Positions 45,936-55,359 of a DNA stretch of 64,000 nucleotides are shown here, piece by piece. The position numbers were made by a program, and so were the translations under genes. Under the pieces are notes generated by a model that was given only the letters and a program-made list of their open reading frames with translations, had not been told where the DNA came from and searched no databases. The stretch comes from an uncultured Oscillospiraceae bacterium (GTDB taxonomy: Bacteria; Bacillota; Clostridia; Oscillospirales; Oscillospiraceae), in assembly GCA_934654755.1 (NCBI GenBank), contig CAKUGQ010000001.1, positions 115,187 through 179,186 of the forward strand. The letters run 5' to 3'. The first letter of the stretch is position 1, and each line of letters opens with the position of its first letter.

Positions 45936-48020
45936 ATGCTGGAATTGTTGAGTCCTGCCGGCTCGATGGAAGCGCTGCGCGCCGCCGTTTGTAACGGTGC
46001 CGACGCGGTTTACCTGGGCGCAGGCAGCTTTAATGCGCGCGCGGGTGCGCGTAATTTCACGGCGGAGGAGCTGGACGAGGCCGTGCGCTATTGCCATGTG
46101 CGCGGTGTGCGCGTCCACCTGACGCTTAATACCCTGGTGTCGGATCGCGAGCTTCCCGCTGCTGCCGAGCTGATCGCGCGCGCCGCGCGGGCCAATGTGG
46201 ACGCCTTTATTGTGCAGGATCTGGGTATTGTCTCGCTCTGCCGCCAGATTGCGCCGAATACCGCACTTCATGCTTCGACACAGATGAGCATTCACTCGCT
46301 GGAGGGAGTGCGCCGGGCTGCCGAGCTGGGAATCTCGCGCGTCGTATTGGCGCGTGAGCTGCCCAAACGCGACATTGCGCTCATCTGCCGGAACAGTCCG
46401 GTGGAGATCGAGGTGTTTGTCCACGGGGCGCTTTGCATGTGCTATTCTGGTCAATGTTATATGTCAAGCGTGATCGGCCGGCGCTCCGGCAACCGGGGTC
46501 AGTGCGCACAGCCCTGCCGTCTGCCCTACGGCTATGACCGCTATGAGGAAAAATATCCGCTGAGCCTGAAGGACCAGTGTCTGATCGACTACCTCGGTGA
46601 GCTGGAGGACATGGGCGTGGCCAGCCTGAAGATCGAAGGGCGCATGAAGCGGCCGGAGTACGTTGCTGCCGTTACGGGCATCTATCGCAGTGCGCTTGAC
46701 AGCCGCAGCGTCACGCAGGAGCAGCGTCGGACGCTGCGAACCGCATTTTCCCGCCAGGGCTTCACGCAGGGCTATTACCTGGGTAAGACCGGTCCGGCCA
46801 TGCTTGGTACGCGCCAGAATGAGCGCGAGGATCCGGAATTTCTGCGCGCGGCACGGGCAAGCTATGAAAGCGCTGAACCGCAGCGCGTCCCGGTGCAATT
46901 TTACGCCGTTTTGACGCATAATAACCCCGTCATGCTTGCCGTACAGGACGGCGACGGACATATCTGCAAGACCTCCGGCCTGTTTCCGGAGCCTGCCCGC
47001 AGCCGTGAGGTGACGCGCGTGGAGCTGGAACAGCGTCTTGCCAAGACCGGCGGTACGCCTTATCGCTGCGAGGCGGTACGCTGTGTCGTGGAGCCGGGGC
47101 TGAGTGTTTCGGCTGCGGAGCTGAACCGTCTGCGCAGGGAGGTTTTGACGCAGCTTACTGCGCTGCGCGGCCGCTCTCCCGTACCGGAGTTGGGAAAGTA
47201 TTCCGAACCGCGGCGTTTTGCGGGCAGCAAAACGCCGCCGGTAATGACCGTCTCGGTGTACAGCGCGGCGCAGATCACGCCGAAGATGCTGAAGCTGCGG
47301 CCTGCGGCGCTGTATGTCCCCGTAGGGGAGATTCTGAAGCAACCGGAGCGCTTCCGGGCGCTGACCGGGACACAGAATCTCGCGGCGGTATTGCCGCGTG
47401 TCATACGCGACGACGAACAGACTGCGCTTCTGGCGCAGCTCGACACGCTTTCCGAGCTGGGCGTGCGGCGTGTGCTGGTGGGAAACCTTGGCCAGCTTAG
47501 TCTGGCGCGTGCGCGCGGAATGGGGCCGGTCGGGGATTTTAGCCTGAACCTTTTTAATTCCCGCGCTATGACGCAGGCACAACGGCTCGGCCTTGTCGGC
47601 GCAACGGCTTCGTTTGAGATGACGCTGCCGCAGCTCCGCGATCTGTCCAAGCCCCTGCCAACGGAGCTGATTGTCTATGGACGGCTGCCGCTGATGCTTA
47701 CGGAAAACTGTCTGATTTGTAACCGCAGCGGCGCGTGCGGCTGTTCCGGCGGAGCGGTGAAGCTCGTTGACCGTATCGGCGAGGAGTTCCGCCTGCTTCG
47801 TGACGGCGAGACCTGCCGTACCGTCATTTATAACGGCAAAAAGCTCTGGATGCTTGACCGGCGCGAGGAGCTTTCCCGTCTCGGCCTCTGGGCGCTTCGG
47901 CTGTCGTTTACGACGGAGAATCCCTCCGAAGTGGACGGCGTTCTGGCTGCGTGGGACACGGACGCGCCCTTTGACCCCGGAAAATGCACGCGCGGGCTCT
48001 ATCTGCGCGGTGTGGAATAG
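45936..48020 (+). CDS. U32 family peptidase-like protein
   Basis: A 694-residue protein of the U32 (collagenase-like) family with the DUF3656-type middle domain. Conserved blocks are LLSPAGSMEALRAAVCNGAD, DAFIVQDLG, HASTQMSIH, FVHGALCMCYSGQCYMSS and GNRGQCAQPCRLPY. Conserved cysteines in these blocks fit an iron-sulfur cluster. Known homologues RlhA and TrhP hydroxylate rRNA or tRNA bases, so an RNA-modifying role is more likely than proteolysis. A second cysteine group (ENCLICNRSGACGCSGG) lies near the C-terminus. Start set at 45936 with GGGAG nine bases upstream. Confidence 0.9.
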   Translation: MLELLSPAGSMEALRAAVCNGADAVYLGAGSFNARAGARNFTAEELDEAVRYCHVRGVRVHLTLNTLVSDRELPAAAELIARAARANVDAFIVQDLGIVSLCRQIAPNTALHASTQMSIHSLEGVRRAAELGISRVVLARELPKRDIALICRNSPVEIEVFVHGALCMCYSGQCYMSSVIGRRSGNRGQCAQPCRLPYGYDRYEEKYPLSLKDQCLIDYLGELEDMGVASLKIEGRMKRPEYVAAVTGIYRSALDSRSVTQEQRRTLRTAFSRQGFTQGYYLGKTGPAMLGTRQNEREDPEFLRAARASYESAEPQRVPVQFYAVLTHNNPVMLAVQDGDGHICKTSGLFPEPARSREVTRVELEQRLAKTGGTPYRCEAVRCVVEPGLSVSAAELNRLRREVLTQLTALRGRSPVPELGKYSEPRRFAGSKTPPVMTVSVYSAAQITPKMLKLRPAALYVPVGEILKQPERFRALTGTQNLAAVLPRVIRDDEQTALLAQLDTLSELGVRRVLVGNLGQLSLARARGMGPVGDFSLNLFNSRAMTQAQRLGLVGATASFEMTLPQLRDLSKPLPTELIVYGRLPLMLTENCLICNRSGACGCSGGAVKLVDRIGEEFRLLRDGETCRTVIYNGKKLWMLDRREELSRLGLWALRLSFTTENPSEVDGVLAAWDTDAPFDPGKCTRGLYLRGVE

Positions 48021-48028
48021 GAGGAAGT

Positions 48029-48604
48029 ATGGATTTGATCTTGGCTTCTCAGTCGCCTCGCCGTCGTGAACTGCTTTCACGTCTGGGGCTGGAATTTACT
48101 GTCCGTACTGCCGAACACGATGAGACGATGGACCCTGCCGCCGCTCCCTTTGATGAGGTGGCGCGCGTCAGCCGCCTTAAGGCCTATGCCGTGCAGGCCC
48201 TTTGTCCGGCGGATGAGCTGATTCTGGCGGCGGATACCGTTGTCGTCTGCGACGGGCAGATTCTCGGAAAGCCGCGCAGCGCCGCGGATGCCGAACGGAT
48301 GCTGCGGCTGCTTTCCGACCGCGCACACCAGGTGATGACCGGACTGACGCTGCTGCGCGGCGAACGCTGCCGGAGCACGACCGTTGTGACCGATCTCCGC
48401 TTTCGCGCGCTTTCGGACGGAGAGATCGCCGCTTACGTTGCCTCCGGCGAGCCGATGGACAAGGCGGGCGCCTACGGCATTCAGGGACTTGCCTCCATTT
48501 TCGTGTCCGAGCTGCACGGAGATTACTATAACGTGATGGGGCTGCCCCTGTGTACCCTGGCGCAGCTTCTTCGCGGCTTTGGTGTGAAACTGCTTGGCGA
48601 GTGA
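48029..48604 (+). CDS. maf: Maf-like nucleotide pyrophosphatase
   Basis: A 191-residue Maf/YhdE-type enzyme that hydrolyses dTTP/UTP or modified nucleotides. The N-terminal motif LASQSPRRRELLSRLG and ILAADTVVV are diagnostic, and MDKAGAYGIQGLAS is the third block. Start follows TAGGAGGAAGT. maf commonly sits just before mreBCD in Firmicutes, as here, although mreB is missing. Confidence 0.95.
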   Translation: MDLILASQSPRRRELLSRLGLEFTVRTAEHDETMDPAAAPFDEVARVSRLKAYAVQALCPADELILAADTVVVCDGQILGKPRSAADAERMLRLLSDRAHQVMTGLTLLRGERCRSTTVVTDLRFRALSDGEIAAYVASGEPMDKAGAYGIQGLASIFVSELHGDYYNVMGLPLCTLAQLLRGFGVKLLGE

Positions 48605-48614
48605 GGAAGCAAAT

Positions 48615-49448
48615 ATGAAGAAAAAACGGATTTCCGGACGGACCCGCGCAATCCTGACCCTTGCGCTGATCCTTGCCGTCGTGACCGCGATTTTGACGGC
48701 GCTGTTCGGCACCACCTGGGGACAGAGCGCCGTGCAGACCGTCCTGACGCCCATTCGCAGCGGCGTCAATGCCATTACCAGACAGGTGGAACGTTATTAT
48801 AACTACATCTTCAAGTACGAATCGCTTGAGGCGCGTAATGAGTATCTGGAAAAGCGCGTTGCCGAGCTGGAGAACGAGGTGCGCAGCGCCGACAGTCTTC
48901 AGCGTGAGATCGAGCGCCTGCGCGAGCTGCTCAAGCTTCAACAGGAGCACGACGACTATTCCTTTGCGCCTGCCTATATCGTCTCCTGGGATTCTTCCGA
49001 CTGGAAAAGCACCTTCACCATCGGCAAGGGAAAAAACTACGGTCTGGAAACCGGTATGGTCGCCGTAACCGAGTACGGTCAGGTGCTCGGACTGATTACC
49101 GAGGTCGGCTCCAACTGGGCGACCGTCACTACCATTCTGGACACCTCGTTGGAGATCAGCGCCTGCATTTCCTCCACCGGACATCTTGGCGTCGTGCGCG
49201 GTGCCTATACCTCCGATTCCGCCGGCACTCTCCGCATGAACTATATCGCGACCGAGGCGGTCCTTCGCAACAACGATCAGGTCGTCACCGTCGGCTCCAC
49301 CGTCTATCCCCGCGACCTTATCATCGGTTATGTTGCCGACGCGGGCATCGACGAGACCGGCGTTGCCAAATATGCCGTTTTGAAGCCCGCGGCGGATTTT
49401 GACGAGCTGGAGCAGGTATTTATTATTACCAATTACTCCGGTGGGTAG
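48615..49448 (+). CDS. mreC: Cell-shape protein MreC
   Basis: A 277-residue rod-shape protein with one N-terminal membrane helix (about 10-32), a coiled coil (about 60-110, YLEKRVAELENEV, REIERLRELLKLQ) and the extracytoplasmic beta-barrel domain (TIGKGKNYGLETGMVAV, GHLGVVRGAY, VVTVGSTVYPRDLIIG). It scaffolds the elongation complex with MreD and PBP2. Start at 48615 with GAGGAAG upstream rather than the earlier frame start inside maf. Confidence 0.95.
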   Translation: MKKKRISGRTRAILTLALILAVVTAILTALFGTTWGQSAVQTVLTPIRSGVNAITRQVERYYNYIFKYESLEARNEYLEKRVAELENEVRSADSLQREIERLRELLKLQQEHDDYSFAPAYIVSWDSSDWKSTFTIGKGKNYGLETGMVAVTEYGQVLGLITEVGSNWATVTTILDTSLEISACISSTGHLGVVRGAYTSDSAGTLRMNYIATEAVLRNNDQVVTVGSTVYPRDLIIGYVADAGIDETGVAKYAVLKPAADFDELEQVFIITNYSGG

Positions 49449-49552
49449 GTGCCGGCCTTTTTTGCCCGTCTCGTCGCAGCGCGCGCCTTGAGGTATACAC
49501 GATACATCTGCGGCACCCGCAGCCGGTTGCTTTTTGGAAGGAGGCCTGCCCC

Positions 49553-50089
49553 TTGCTTGACAAGCTTTATATCACGCCGCGTCAATGGCTGCGCATTCTG
49601 CGCTGGGTGCTGTACGCGTTGCTGTTTTTCTTTGCCGTCCTGATGCAGACGGTCGTTCTGGGTAACCGGCTGATTTTCGGTGCCAGGGCGGACTTTGTGC
49701 CCGTGGTCATCGCTTGCGTCTGCCTGCGCGAGGGGCCGGAGCGCGGCGGGTTGTTTGCACTGCTGGCCTCCGTCGGCTGGTATCTGACCGGTGCGGATCA
49801 GGGCAGCGTCAGCATTGCCGTGATGACGCTCGTGCCCGTCCTGGGCTGTGTGATCTGCGCCGAATGGGTAAACCAGCGCTTTTTGCCCTGCTTGCTTGTT
49901 GCATTTCTGACGGTTTTTTTACGGCAGAACGCAATGTTTTTACTCAAGCACTTTTTTGCCGGCCTTCCGGGAGCGCTGTATCTGCCGCGCGTGCTGCCGT
50001 GTGTGGCGGTCTCAACGGCGGTGCAGCCGCTCGTCTACTGGCTCGTACACCTGATTTCCAAGATCGGAGATGCCTATGAATCCGCATAG
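49553..50089 (+). CDS. mreD: Cell-shape protein MreD
   Basis: A 178-residue membrane protein with about five helices, between mreC and PBP2, as in the elongasome operon. It starts at a TTG codon with AAGGAGG eight bases upstream (no ATG fits). The protein begins LDKLYITPRQWLR. Sequence similarity in this family is low, so assignment rests on helix pattern and position. It overlaps PBP2 by 14 bases. The gap 49449-49552 shows nothing. Confidence 0.85.
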   Translation: MLDKLYITPRQWLRILRWVLYALLFFFAVLMQTVVLGNRLIFGARADFVPVVIACVCLREGPERGGLFALLASVGWYLTGADQGSVSIAVMTLVPVLGCVICAEWVNQRFLPCLLVAFLTVFLRQNAMFLLKHFFAGLPGALYLPRVLPCVAVSTAVQPLVYWLVHLISKIGDAYESA

Positions 50090-52157
50090 ATTTACCGTCC
50101 GCCTGACGGCGGTCATTGTTGCCGTGGGATTGATCGTCGGTGCGTTTGTCGTCGTTTTACAGAACATTCAGATCACGCAGGCTGCGCAGCAGGAGAGCCG
50201 CCCGAAAAACACCTTCACCTATACCACGCGCGTTGCAGCGGCGCGCGGACAGATCGTCGATCGCAACGGCAAGGTGCTTGCGGGCAACCGTGCATCTTAC
50301 AATGTTACAATCATTAACGACGTATTCTTTTCCGCAGAGACGCCGAATGAAAACCTTCGCCGCATCGTGAATCTCTGTGATACGCTCGGGATTGTGTATG
50401 CGGATCATTTTCCCGTTACGATGGAGAAACCGTTTGCGTATACTACCGATCAGTATTCCGCTACATGGAACGGCTATTTTCAGAAGTTCCTGGATTACCG
50501 AGGCTGGGACAGTGATATTTCCGCTGCACAGCTCATCCGAAATCTCCGAGACCGTTACCATCTGTCCGATGAGTGGTCGGAGGAGGAAATCCGCAAGGTT
50601 ATTTCTCTGCGGTATGAGCTGGATCTGCGCCGCTGTACCTCGCTGCCGACCTATGTGCTGCTGGAGGATGCCGATGCGGCCTCTCTTGCGGCGTTAACCG
50701 AGCTGAACATTCCGGGGTTGAGCGTTGAGGCCAGCTCCGTGCGGGAGTATTATACCGACCTTGCCGCGCATATCCTCGGCAGGACGGGACCCATTCCCTC
50801 TGCCGACGTGGATTACTACAAGGGGTTGGGCTACTCGCTCGATGCCTCCGTCGGCGTATTCGGTCTGGAAAAGGCCTTTGAGTCGGAGCTGCGAGGGACG
50901 GACGGTTTGCGTGTGACCACCGTTGCAGCGGATGGAACGGTGCTTTCGGAGTATTATAAAACCGAACCCGGTATCGGAAATAATGTTGAACTGACCATCG
51001 ATTTGGATATTCAGCGCGTGGCCGAGCAGGGACTGGCGGCATACATTGAGGATTTGCGCGCAAACGGTCTCGGAACCGGGTCTCAGGCCGGAATGGACGT
51101 CGAGGGCGGCTCCGTGGTCGTGATGAAGATCGACACGGGAGAGATTCTTGCCTGTGCGAGCTACCCGACCTTTTCTCTGGCGGATTACTACAAGGATTAC
51201 ACTTCGCTTCTGGAGGCAGATTATCATCCGCTGATCAACCGTGCGCTGCAATCGGCCTATCCGCCCGGCTCCGTCTTTAAAATGACTACGGCGATTGCCG
51301 GAATCGACAATGAAATCATCTACCCCGAGTATTTGATCGAGGATCAGGGCATTTATCGCCGATTTGAGTCGAGCGGCTACACGCCCGCATGTATGCTCTA
51401 TACGACACGACATTTGACGCATGGAAGCGTAAATGTGATGAAGGCACTGGCCGTATCCTGCAACTACTATTTCTACGAAGTCGGCTATTTGACCGGTATC
51501 GGTAAGATCGATGCCGTTGCCAAGGCGCTCGGGCTCGGCGAGAAAACGGGTGTCGAGCTCAGCGAGCTCAGCGGCTACCGCGCCAATCCCGAGACGAAGG
51601 CGCTGATGTTTTCCGACCCGGATTCCCGGACGTGGTACGGAGGCGATACGATTGCGGCCGCCATCGGTCAGTCCGAGCATCGCTACACACCCATCCAACT
51701 CTGCTCTTATATCGCTACGCTGGTGAACCACGGAACGCGCTACCGTGCGACCTTTCTGCGGCGTGTGATCTCCGCGGACTATCAGACGCTCATTTCGCAG
51801 ACACAGCCGGAGGTGCTCAGCCGGATGCAGATTTCCGATACGGCGTATAACGCATATATGGAAGGAATGCGGCAGGCCGTTTCTGCAAGCTATGGCACGC
51901 TGGGCGCCGCGCTGCGAAACTATCGCATCCCTGTTGCAGGCAAGACCGGAACTGCGCAGCACGGCTCCGGCGGCTCTGACCATGTTTCACTCGTGCTGTA
52001 TGCGCCGGCGGACGATCCGCAGATTGCCATCACGATCTATATTGAAAAGGGTTCTTCTGCCTCGCGGCTCGGTACAATTGCCGTACCGATCCTTGACACC
52101 TATTTCGGACATGTGGATCGCATCGACACCGTTCCGGGAGAAAACGAACTGAATTGA
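50076..52157 (+). CDS. mrdA: Penicillin-binding protein 2 (elongation transpeptidase)
   Basis: A 693-residue class B penicillin-binding protein. After one N-terminal helix comes the dimerisation domain (RGQIVDRNGKVLAGNRASYNV), then the transpeptidase with SxxK (YPPGSVFKMTTA), SxN (VSCNYYFYEVG) and KTG (AGKTGTAQHGSGG). It crosslinks peptidoglycan during side-wall growth with MreC/MreD. Start at 50076 with GGAG six bases upstream, inside the end of mreD. RodA is not encoded beside it. Confidence 0.95.
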   Translation: MNPHRFTVRLTAVIVAVGLIVGAFVVVLQNIQITQAAQQESRPKNTFTYTTRVAAARGQIVDRNGKVLAGNRASYNVTIINDVFFSAETPNENLRRIVNLCDTLGIVYADHFPVTMEKPFAYTTDQYSATWNGYFQKFLDYRGWDSDISAAQLIRNLRDRYHLSDEWSEEEIRKVISLRYELDLRRCTSLPTYVLLEDADAASLAALTELNIPGLSVEASSVREYYTDLAAHILGRTGPIPSADVDYYKGLGYSLDASVGVFGLEKAFESELRGTDGLRVTTVAADGTVLSEYYKTEPGIGNNVELTIDLDIQRVAEQGLAAYIEDLRANGLGTGSQAGMDVEGGSVVVMKIDTGEILACASYPTFSLADYYKDYTSLLEADYHPLINRALQSAYPPGSVFKMTTAIAGIDNEIIYPEYLIEDQGIYRRFESSGYTPACMLYTTRHLTHGSVNVMKALAVSCNYYFYEVGYLTGIGKIDAVAKALGLGEKTGVELSELSGYRANPETKALMFSDPDSRTWYGGDTIAAAIGQSEHRYTPIQLCSYIATLVNHGTRYRATFLRRVISADYQTLISQTQPEVLSRMQISDTAYNAYMEGMRQAVSASYGTLGAALRNYRIPVAGKTGTAQHGSGGSDHVSLVLYAPADDPQIAITIYIEKGSSASRLGTIAVPILDTYFGHVDRIDTVPGENELN

Positions 52158-52158
52158 C

Positions 52159-52183
52159 AAAAGCCGCCCGGAGGGCGGCTTTT
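52159..52183 (+). terminator. Terminator of the maf-mreCD-PBP2 run
   Basis: 11-bp perfect stem AAAAGCCGCCC with complement and GGA loop, ending in TTTT, immediately after the PBP2 stop. Confidence 0.9.
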
Positions 52184-52255
52184 GCGTGTCACGTTGCGAT
52201 AATACGCCCCCGCCGGTAGCTGCGGCGGCCGCGACTGGGAGCGGTTAAACGGACG

Positions 52256-52286
52256 ACGTCTCCGGGTGCAGAGCACCCGGAGACGT
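52256..52286 (-). terminator. Hairpin beyond murC
   Basis: Perfect 14-bp stem ACGTCTCCGGGTGC with complement and AGA loop, five bases beyond the murC stop on the minus strand. No strong T-run. Confidence 0.6.
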
Positions 52287-52290
52287 TGAC

Positions 52291-53652
52291 TTATTTCAGC
52301 AGCGCTTCGCCGGCCTTGTAGATGTCGCCCGCGCCGACCGTCAGGATCAGGTCACCGGGCTGCGCCGTCTCACGCAAAAAATCGGTGATTTCCGGAAGCG
52401 TTTCAAAGTAGCGTGCGCCGGGTACCTGTGCTGCCAGATCGCGCGAGGAAATGCCGAGCAGGTTGGTTTCGCGCGCTGCGTAGATTTCCGCCAACACGGG
52501 AAGATCGACCCTGCGCAATTCGCGGACAAAGCTGCCGAACAGCGCTGCCGTGCGGGTATAGGTGTGCGGCTGGAAGGCAAGCACGATGCGCTTGTAGCCG
52601 AGCGTTTTCACCGTGTCGATCAACGCGCGAAGCTCATCGGGGTGATGGGAATAGTCGTCGTAGACGTCCGCACCGTGAAACTTACCCTTGAACTCCATCC
52701 GCCGACCCGCACCGGTGAAGCCTGCGAGGCCCTGCGTGACCGCCATACCGTCAACGCCGCCGACGTATGCGGCTGCGGCTGCGGCCAGCGCATTATAGGC
52801 GTTGTGCCTGCCATAGACCTGCAGGTCGATATGGCAATAGGGCTTTCCGAGGCATACGACGTCAAAGTGACGGAAATCCTCGGAGACCCGCTCCGGGTAG
52901 ACATCGAGCGACGGGTCGAAACCGAAGCGAAGCGGCTTAAGGTCGCCGAGCGTTTCGCGGACGTTTTTGTTGTCAAAGTTGGCAATTACACGTCCACCCT
53001 CCGGGACAAGCTGCGCGAAGCGGCGGAAGGAGCACTTAATGGCTTCAAGATCCTTGAAATAATCCAGATGGTCGGCTTCGATGTTGGTGATGACGGCCAC
53101 GGTGGGGAAAAAATTCAGAAACGAGTCGCAGTATTCGCAGCTTTCGGCGATGATCGTGTCGCCGTGACCGACGCGGTGTCCTGCGTGCAGCAGCGGCAGA
53201 TAGCCGCCGATCATGACGGTCGGGTCACGGCCGGCTGCCATGTAGATGTGTGTGAGCATGGAAGTGGTCGTCGTTTTTCCGTGCGTACCGGCGACGCAGA
53301 CGGCGTTTTTATAAGCGCGCATAATAAGCCCCCATGCCTGTGCCCGCTCAAAGACGGGCACGCCTGCGGCACGCGCTGCGGCAATTTCGGGGTTGTCGTT
53401 GTGTGCGGCGGCAGTGCGGATGATACAGTCTGCGCCTTCGATATTTTCGGCACGATGACCGATGCTCACGCGGATGCCCTGAGCGATCAGCTCGTCGGTC
53501 GAGACGGAGGCGTTCATATCCGAGCCGGTCACGGTTAGACCCATGCCGCGCAGCACAAGGCCAAGCGGCCGCATGGACACGCCCCCGATACCGACCAGGT
53601 GGACATGCGTCCCCGGTACAAGGTAACGCTCTAAACTCACGGAATTTGCCAT
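52291..53652 (-). CDS. murC: UDP-N-acetylmuramate--L-alanine ligase
   Basis: A 453-residue Mur ligase that adds the first L-Ala to UDP-MurNAc. It shows the N-terminal Rossmann motif HLVGIGGVSM, the ATP P-loop CVAGTHGKTTTTSML, the magnesium-binding block NIEADHLDYF, GRHNAYNALAAAAAA, and the C-terminal VYDDYSHHPDELRA with AFQPHTYTRT. Start at 53652 (MANSVSLE) since upstream frame has no ribosome binding site. A minus-strand promoter TTGTAA, 17 bases, TATAAT lies at 53686-53714. Confidence 0.97.
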   Translation of the reverse strand: MANSVSLERYLVPGTHVHLVGIGGVSMRPLGLVLRGMGLTVTGSDMNASVSTDELIAQGIRVSIGHRAENIEGADCIIRTAAAHNDNPEIAAARAAGVPVFERAQAWGLIMRAYKNAVCVAGTHGKTTTTSMLTHIYMAAGRDPTVMIGGYLPLLHAGHRVGHGDTIIAESCEYCDSFLNFFPTVAVITNIEADHLDYFKDLEAIKCSFRRFAQLVPEGGRVIANFDNKNVRETLGDLKPLRFGFDPSLDVYPERVSEDFRHFDVVCLGKPYCHIDLQVYGRHNAYNALAAAAAAYVGGVDGMAVTQGLAGFTGAGRRMEFKGKFHGADVYDDYSHHPDELRALIDTVKTLGYKRIVLAFQPHTYTRTAALFGSFVRELRRVDLPVLAEIYAARETNLLGISSRDLAAQVPGARYFETLPEITDFLRETAQPGDLILTVGAGDIYKAGEALLK

Positions 53653-53685
53653 AACGAATCCCTGCTTTCCAAAGAATGCTCCCAC

Positions 53686-53714
53686 ATTATAGTATATCCG
53701 CGACGCATTTACAA
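53686..53714 (-). promoter_or_regulatory. murC: murC promoter
   Basis: TTGTAA, 17 bases, perfect TATAAT on the minus strand, about 35 bases before the murC start codon. Confidence 0.65.
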
Positions 53715-53782
53715 GCGAAAAATGCGCAGCCTGCGGCATAATCGAGGAAAAATGCGGGAAAACTGCCCGGGGAGGGACGATC

Positions 53783-54700
53783 ATGCAGCAATTACACGAT
53801 GTTTTGATTCTTGGCGGCGGCGCGGCAGGCTATACGGCCGCGCTTTATGCCGCGCGCGCCGGTCTGGATACGCTTGTTCTGGAGGGAACGGCTGCGGGCG
53901 GTCAGCTCACGCAGGCGCGGCGTATCGACAACTACCCGGGGTTTGATACCGGGGTGGACGGCGGCGAGTTGGCACGAAAAATACGTCTCGGTGCGGAAAA
54001 ATACGGTGCGCGGACGGAATTCGCCCGGCTGCACGCGACGGAGCTTCACACGGCGCCGAAGCGCGTCCGCAGCGATGCGGGTGACTTCTTTGCGCGCACG
54101 GTTATCCTGGCCACCGGTGCAGAGCCGCGTCTGTTGGGGCTTCCGGGCGAGCGTGCACTGACGGGACGCGGCCTGAGCTACTGTGCTTCCTGTGACGGGG
54201 AGTTGTTCCGTGGGCGGAGAGTCGCGGTGATTGGCGGCGGGAATACAGCCGCTTCCGAGGCGTTGGCACTGGCGCGGATTGCGTCGGAGGTTCTGCTGCT
54301 CCATCGAGGAACGGAGCTTCGCGCGACACGGCTTTACCATGCGCCGGTCGATGCGGCGCGGAACATCACGCGAATGCCGGGAAGCGAGGTTATCGCGCTG
54401 CTTGAATCAGGCGGCCGTCTGCAAGGCTTGCGCGTTAAAACGGACGACGGTGTGCACGACCTGCAATGCGACGGCGCATTTGTCTGTATCGGTCGCCAGC
54501 CGGCAACCGATTGTGTGCGCGGTCAGCTTGCGCTGGATGCAGCGGGCTATGTGATTGCCGGAGAAAACGGGACGGCCTCACTGCCCGGCGTATTTGCGGC
54601 AGGCGACGTCAGAGCGAAGCCGCTGCGCCAGCTTGTTACGGCGGTTGCCGACGGCGCCAATGCCGCATTCAGCGCGGAGCGATATCTGAACATGTCCTGA
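53783..54700 (+). CDS. trxB: Thioredoxin reductase
   Basis: A 305-residue flavoprotein of the thioredoxin reductase family. The FAD site is LILGGGAAGYTAALYAARAG. The redox-active pair is in YCASCDG (CxxC) and the NADPH site is VAVIGGGNTAASEALAL. The C-terminal FAD block is GVFAAGDVRAKPLRQLVTAVADGA. The NADPH region has the usual HRGTELRA pattern. No thioredoxin gene is adjacent. Start follows GGGGAGGGACGATC. Divergent from murC. Confidence 0.95.
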   Translation: MQQLHDVLILGGGAAGYTAALYAARAGLDTLVLEGTAAGGQLTQARRIDNYPGFDTGVDGGELARKIRLGAEKYGARTEFARLHATELHTAPKRVRSDAGDFFARTVILATGAEPRLLGLPGERALTGRGLSYCASCDGELFRGRRVAVIGGGNTAASEALALARIASEVLLLHRGTELRATRLYHAPVDAARNITRMPGSEVIALLESGGRLQGLRVKTDDGVHDLQCDGAFVCIGRQPATDCVRGQLALDAAGYVIAGENGTASLPGVFAAGDVRAKPLRQLVTAVADGANAAFSAERYLNMS

Positions 54701-54836
54701 AGCGGGGAGTTACGGCTCTCCGCTTTTTAAATTTTTGTGAACTTTGCCTATGGGATTTTTTGCAAAAATATGATAGAATAGAGACGTGAGGTTGGAAAAA
54801 CGGCGCAAATTGCGCCTGCATCGTCAGGAGGAAAGC

Positions 54837-55343
54837 ATGTTTCAGATCGGAGAGCTGGTTATCTACGGCACGGAGGGCGTGTGTCGAATCACGGCAGTCG
54901 AAACGATGAAGGTCGGCACGACGCGGCGCGAGTATTATGTGCTCAAGCCTGTTCTGCGCGGGTCATCCACCGTATACGTTCCGAAGGATAACGAGGCACT
55001 GCGCCCGAAAATGCGGCGTCTGCTTTCCGTTTCGGAGATCGAGGAACTGATCCGCTCGGTCACGCAGGAAGAAACGGTATGGATCGAGGACAATTCCGAA
55101 CGGAAGGCCGAGTACCAGAAGATTCTTGCCGAGGGCGAGCGTGCCGGACTGATGCGGATGATCCGCGCGCTGTATGAGCGGCGGCGTTTCCTGCGCGGCA
55201 GCGGCAAGCAGCTTCGCTCCGGCGACGACCAACTCCTGAGAGATGCGGAGCGGCTGCTGAACGATGAATTCGCCGCCGTGCTGGAGATCTCGCCGCATGA
55301 GGTTCCGGACTACATTCGAAGCAAAATGCAGCTTGAAGCATAA
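54837..55343 (+). CDS. CarD-family transcription regulator
   Basis: A 168-residue CarD/CdnL-type protein. The N-terminal RNA-polymerase interaction domain is seen as FQIGELVIYGTEGVCRI and EYYVLKPVLRGSSTVYVPKD, and a helical C-terminal domain binds DNA at promoters. It stabilises open complexes, notably at rRNA promoters, in bacteria that have it. Start at 54837 with AGGAGG five bases upstream. A TATGAT/TAGAAT region just before 54786 is a candidate -10. Confidence 0.92.
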   Translation: MFQIGELVIYGTEGVCRITAVETMKVGTTRREYYVLKPVLRGSSTVYVPKDNEALRPKMRRLLSVSEIEELIRSVTQEETVWIEDNSERKAEYQKILAEGERAGLMRMIRALYERRRFLRGSGKQLRSGDDQLLRDAERLLNDEFAAVLEISPHEVPDYIRSKMQLEA

Positions 55344-55359
55344 AATACGGGAGGAAACT

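Noticed and set aside
46464..48080. 538-codon minus-strand frame opposite the U32 gene
   Set aside because: Shadow of the U32 protein; no ribosome binding site or family features.
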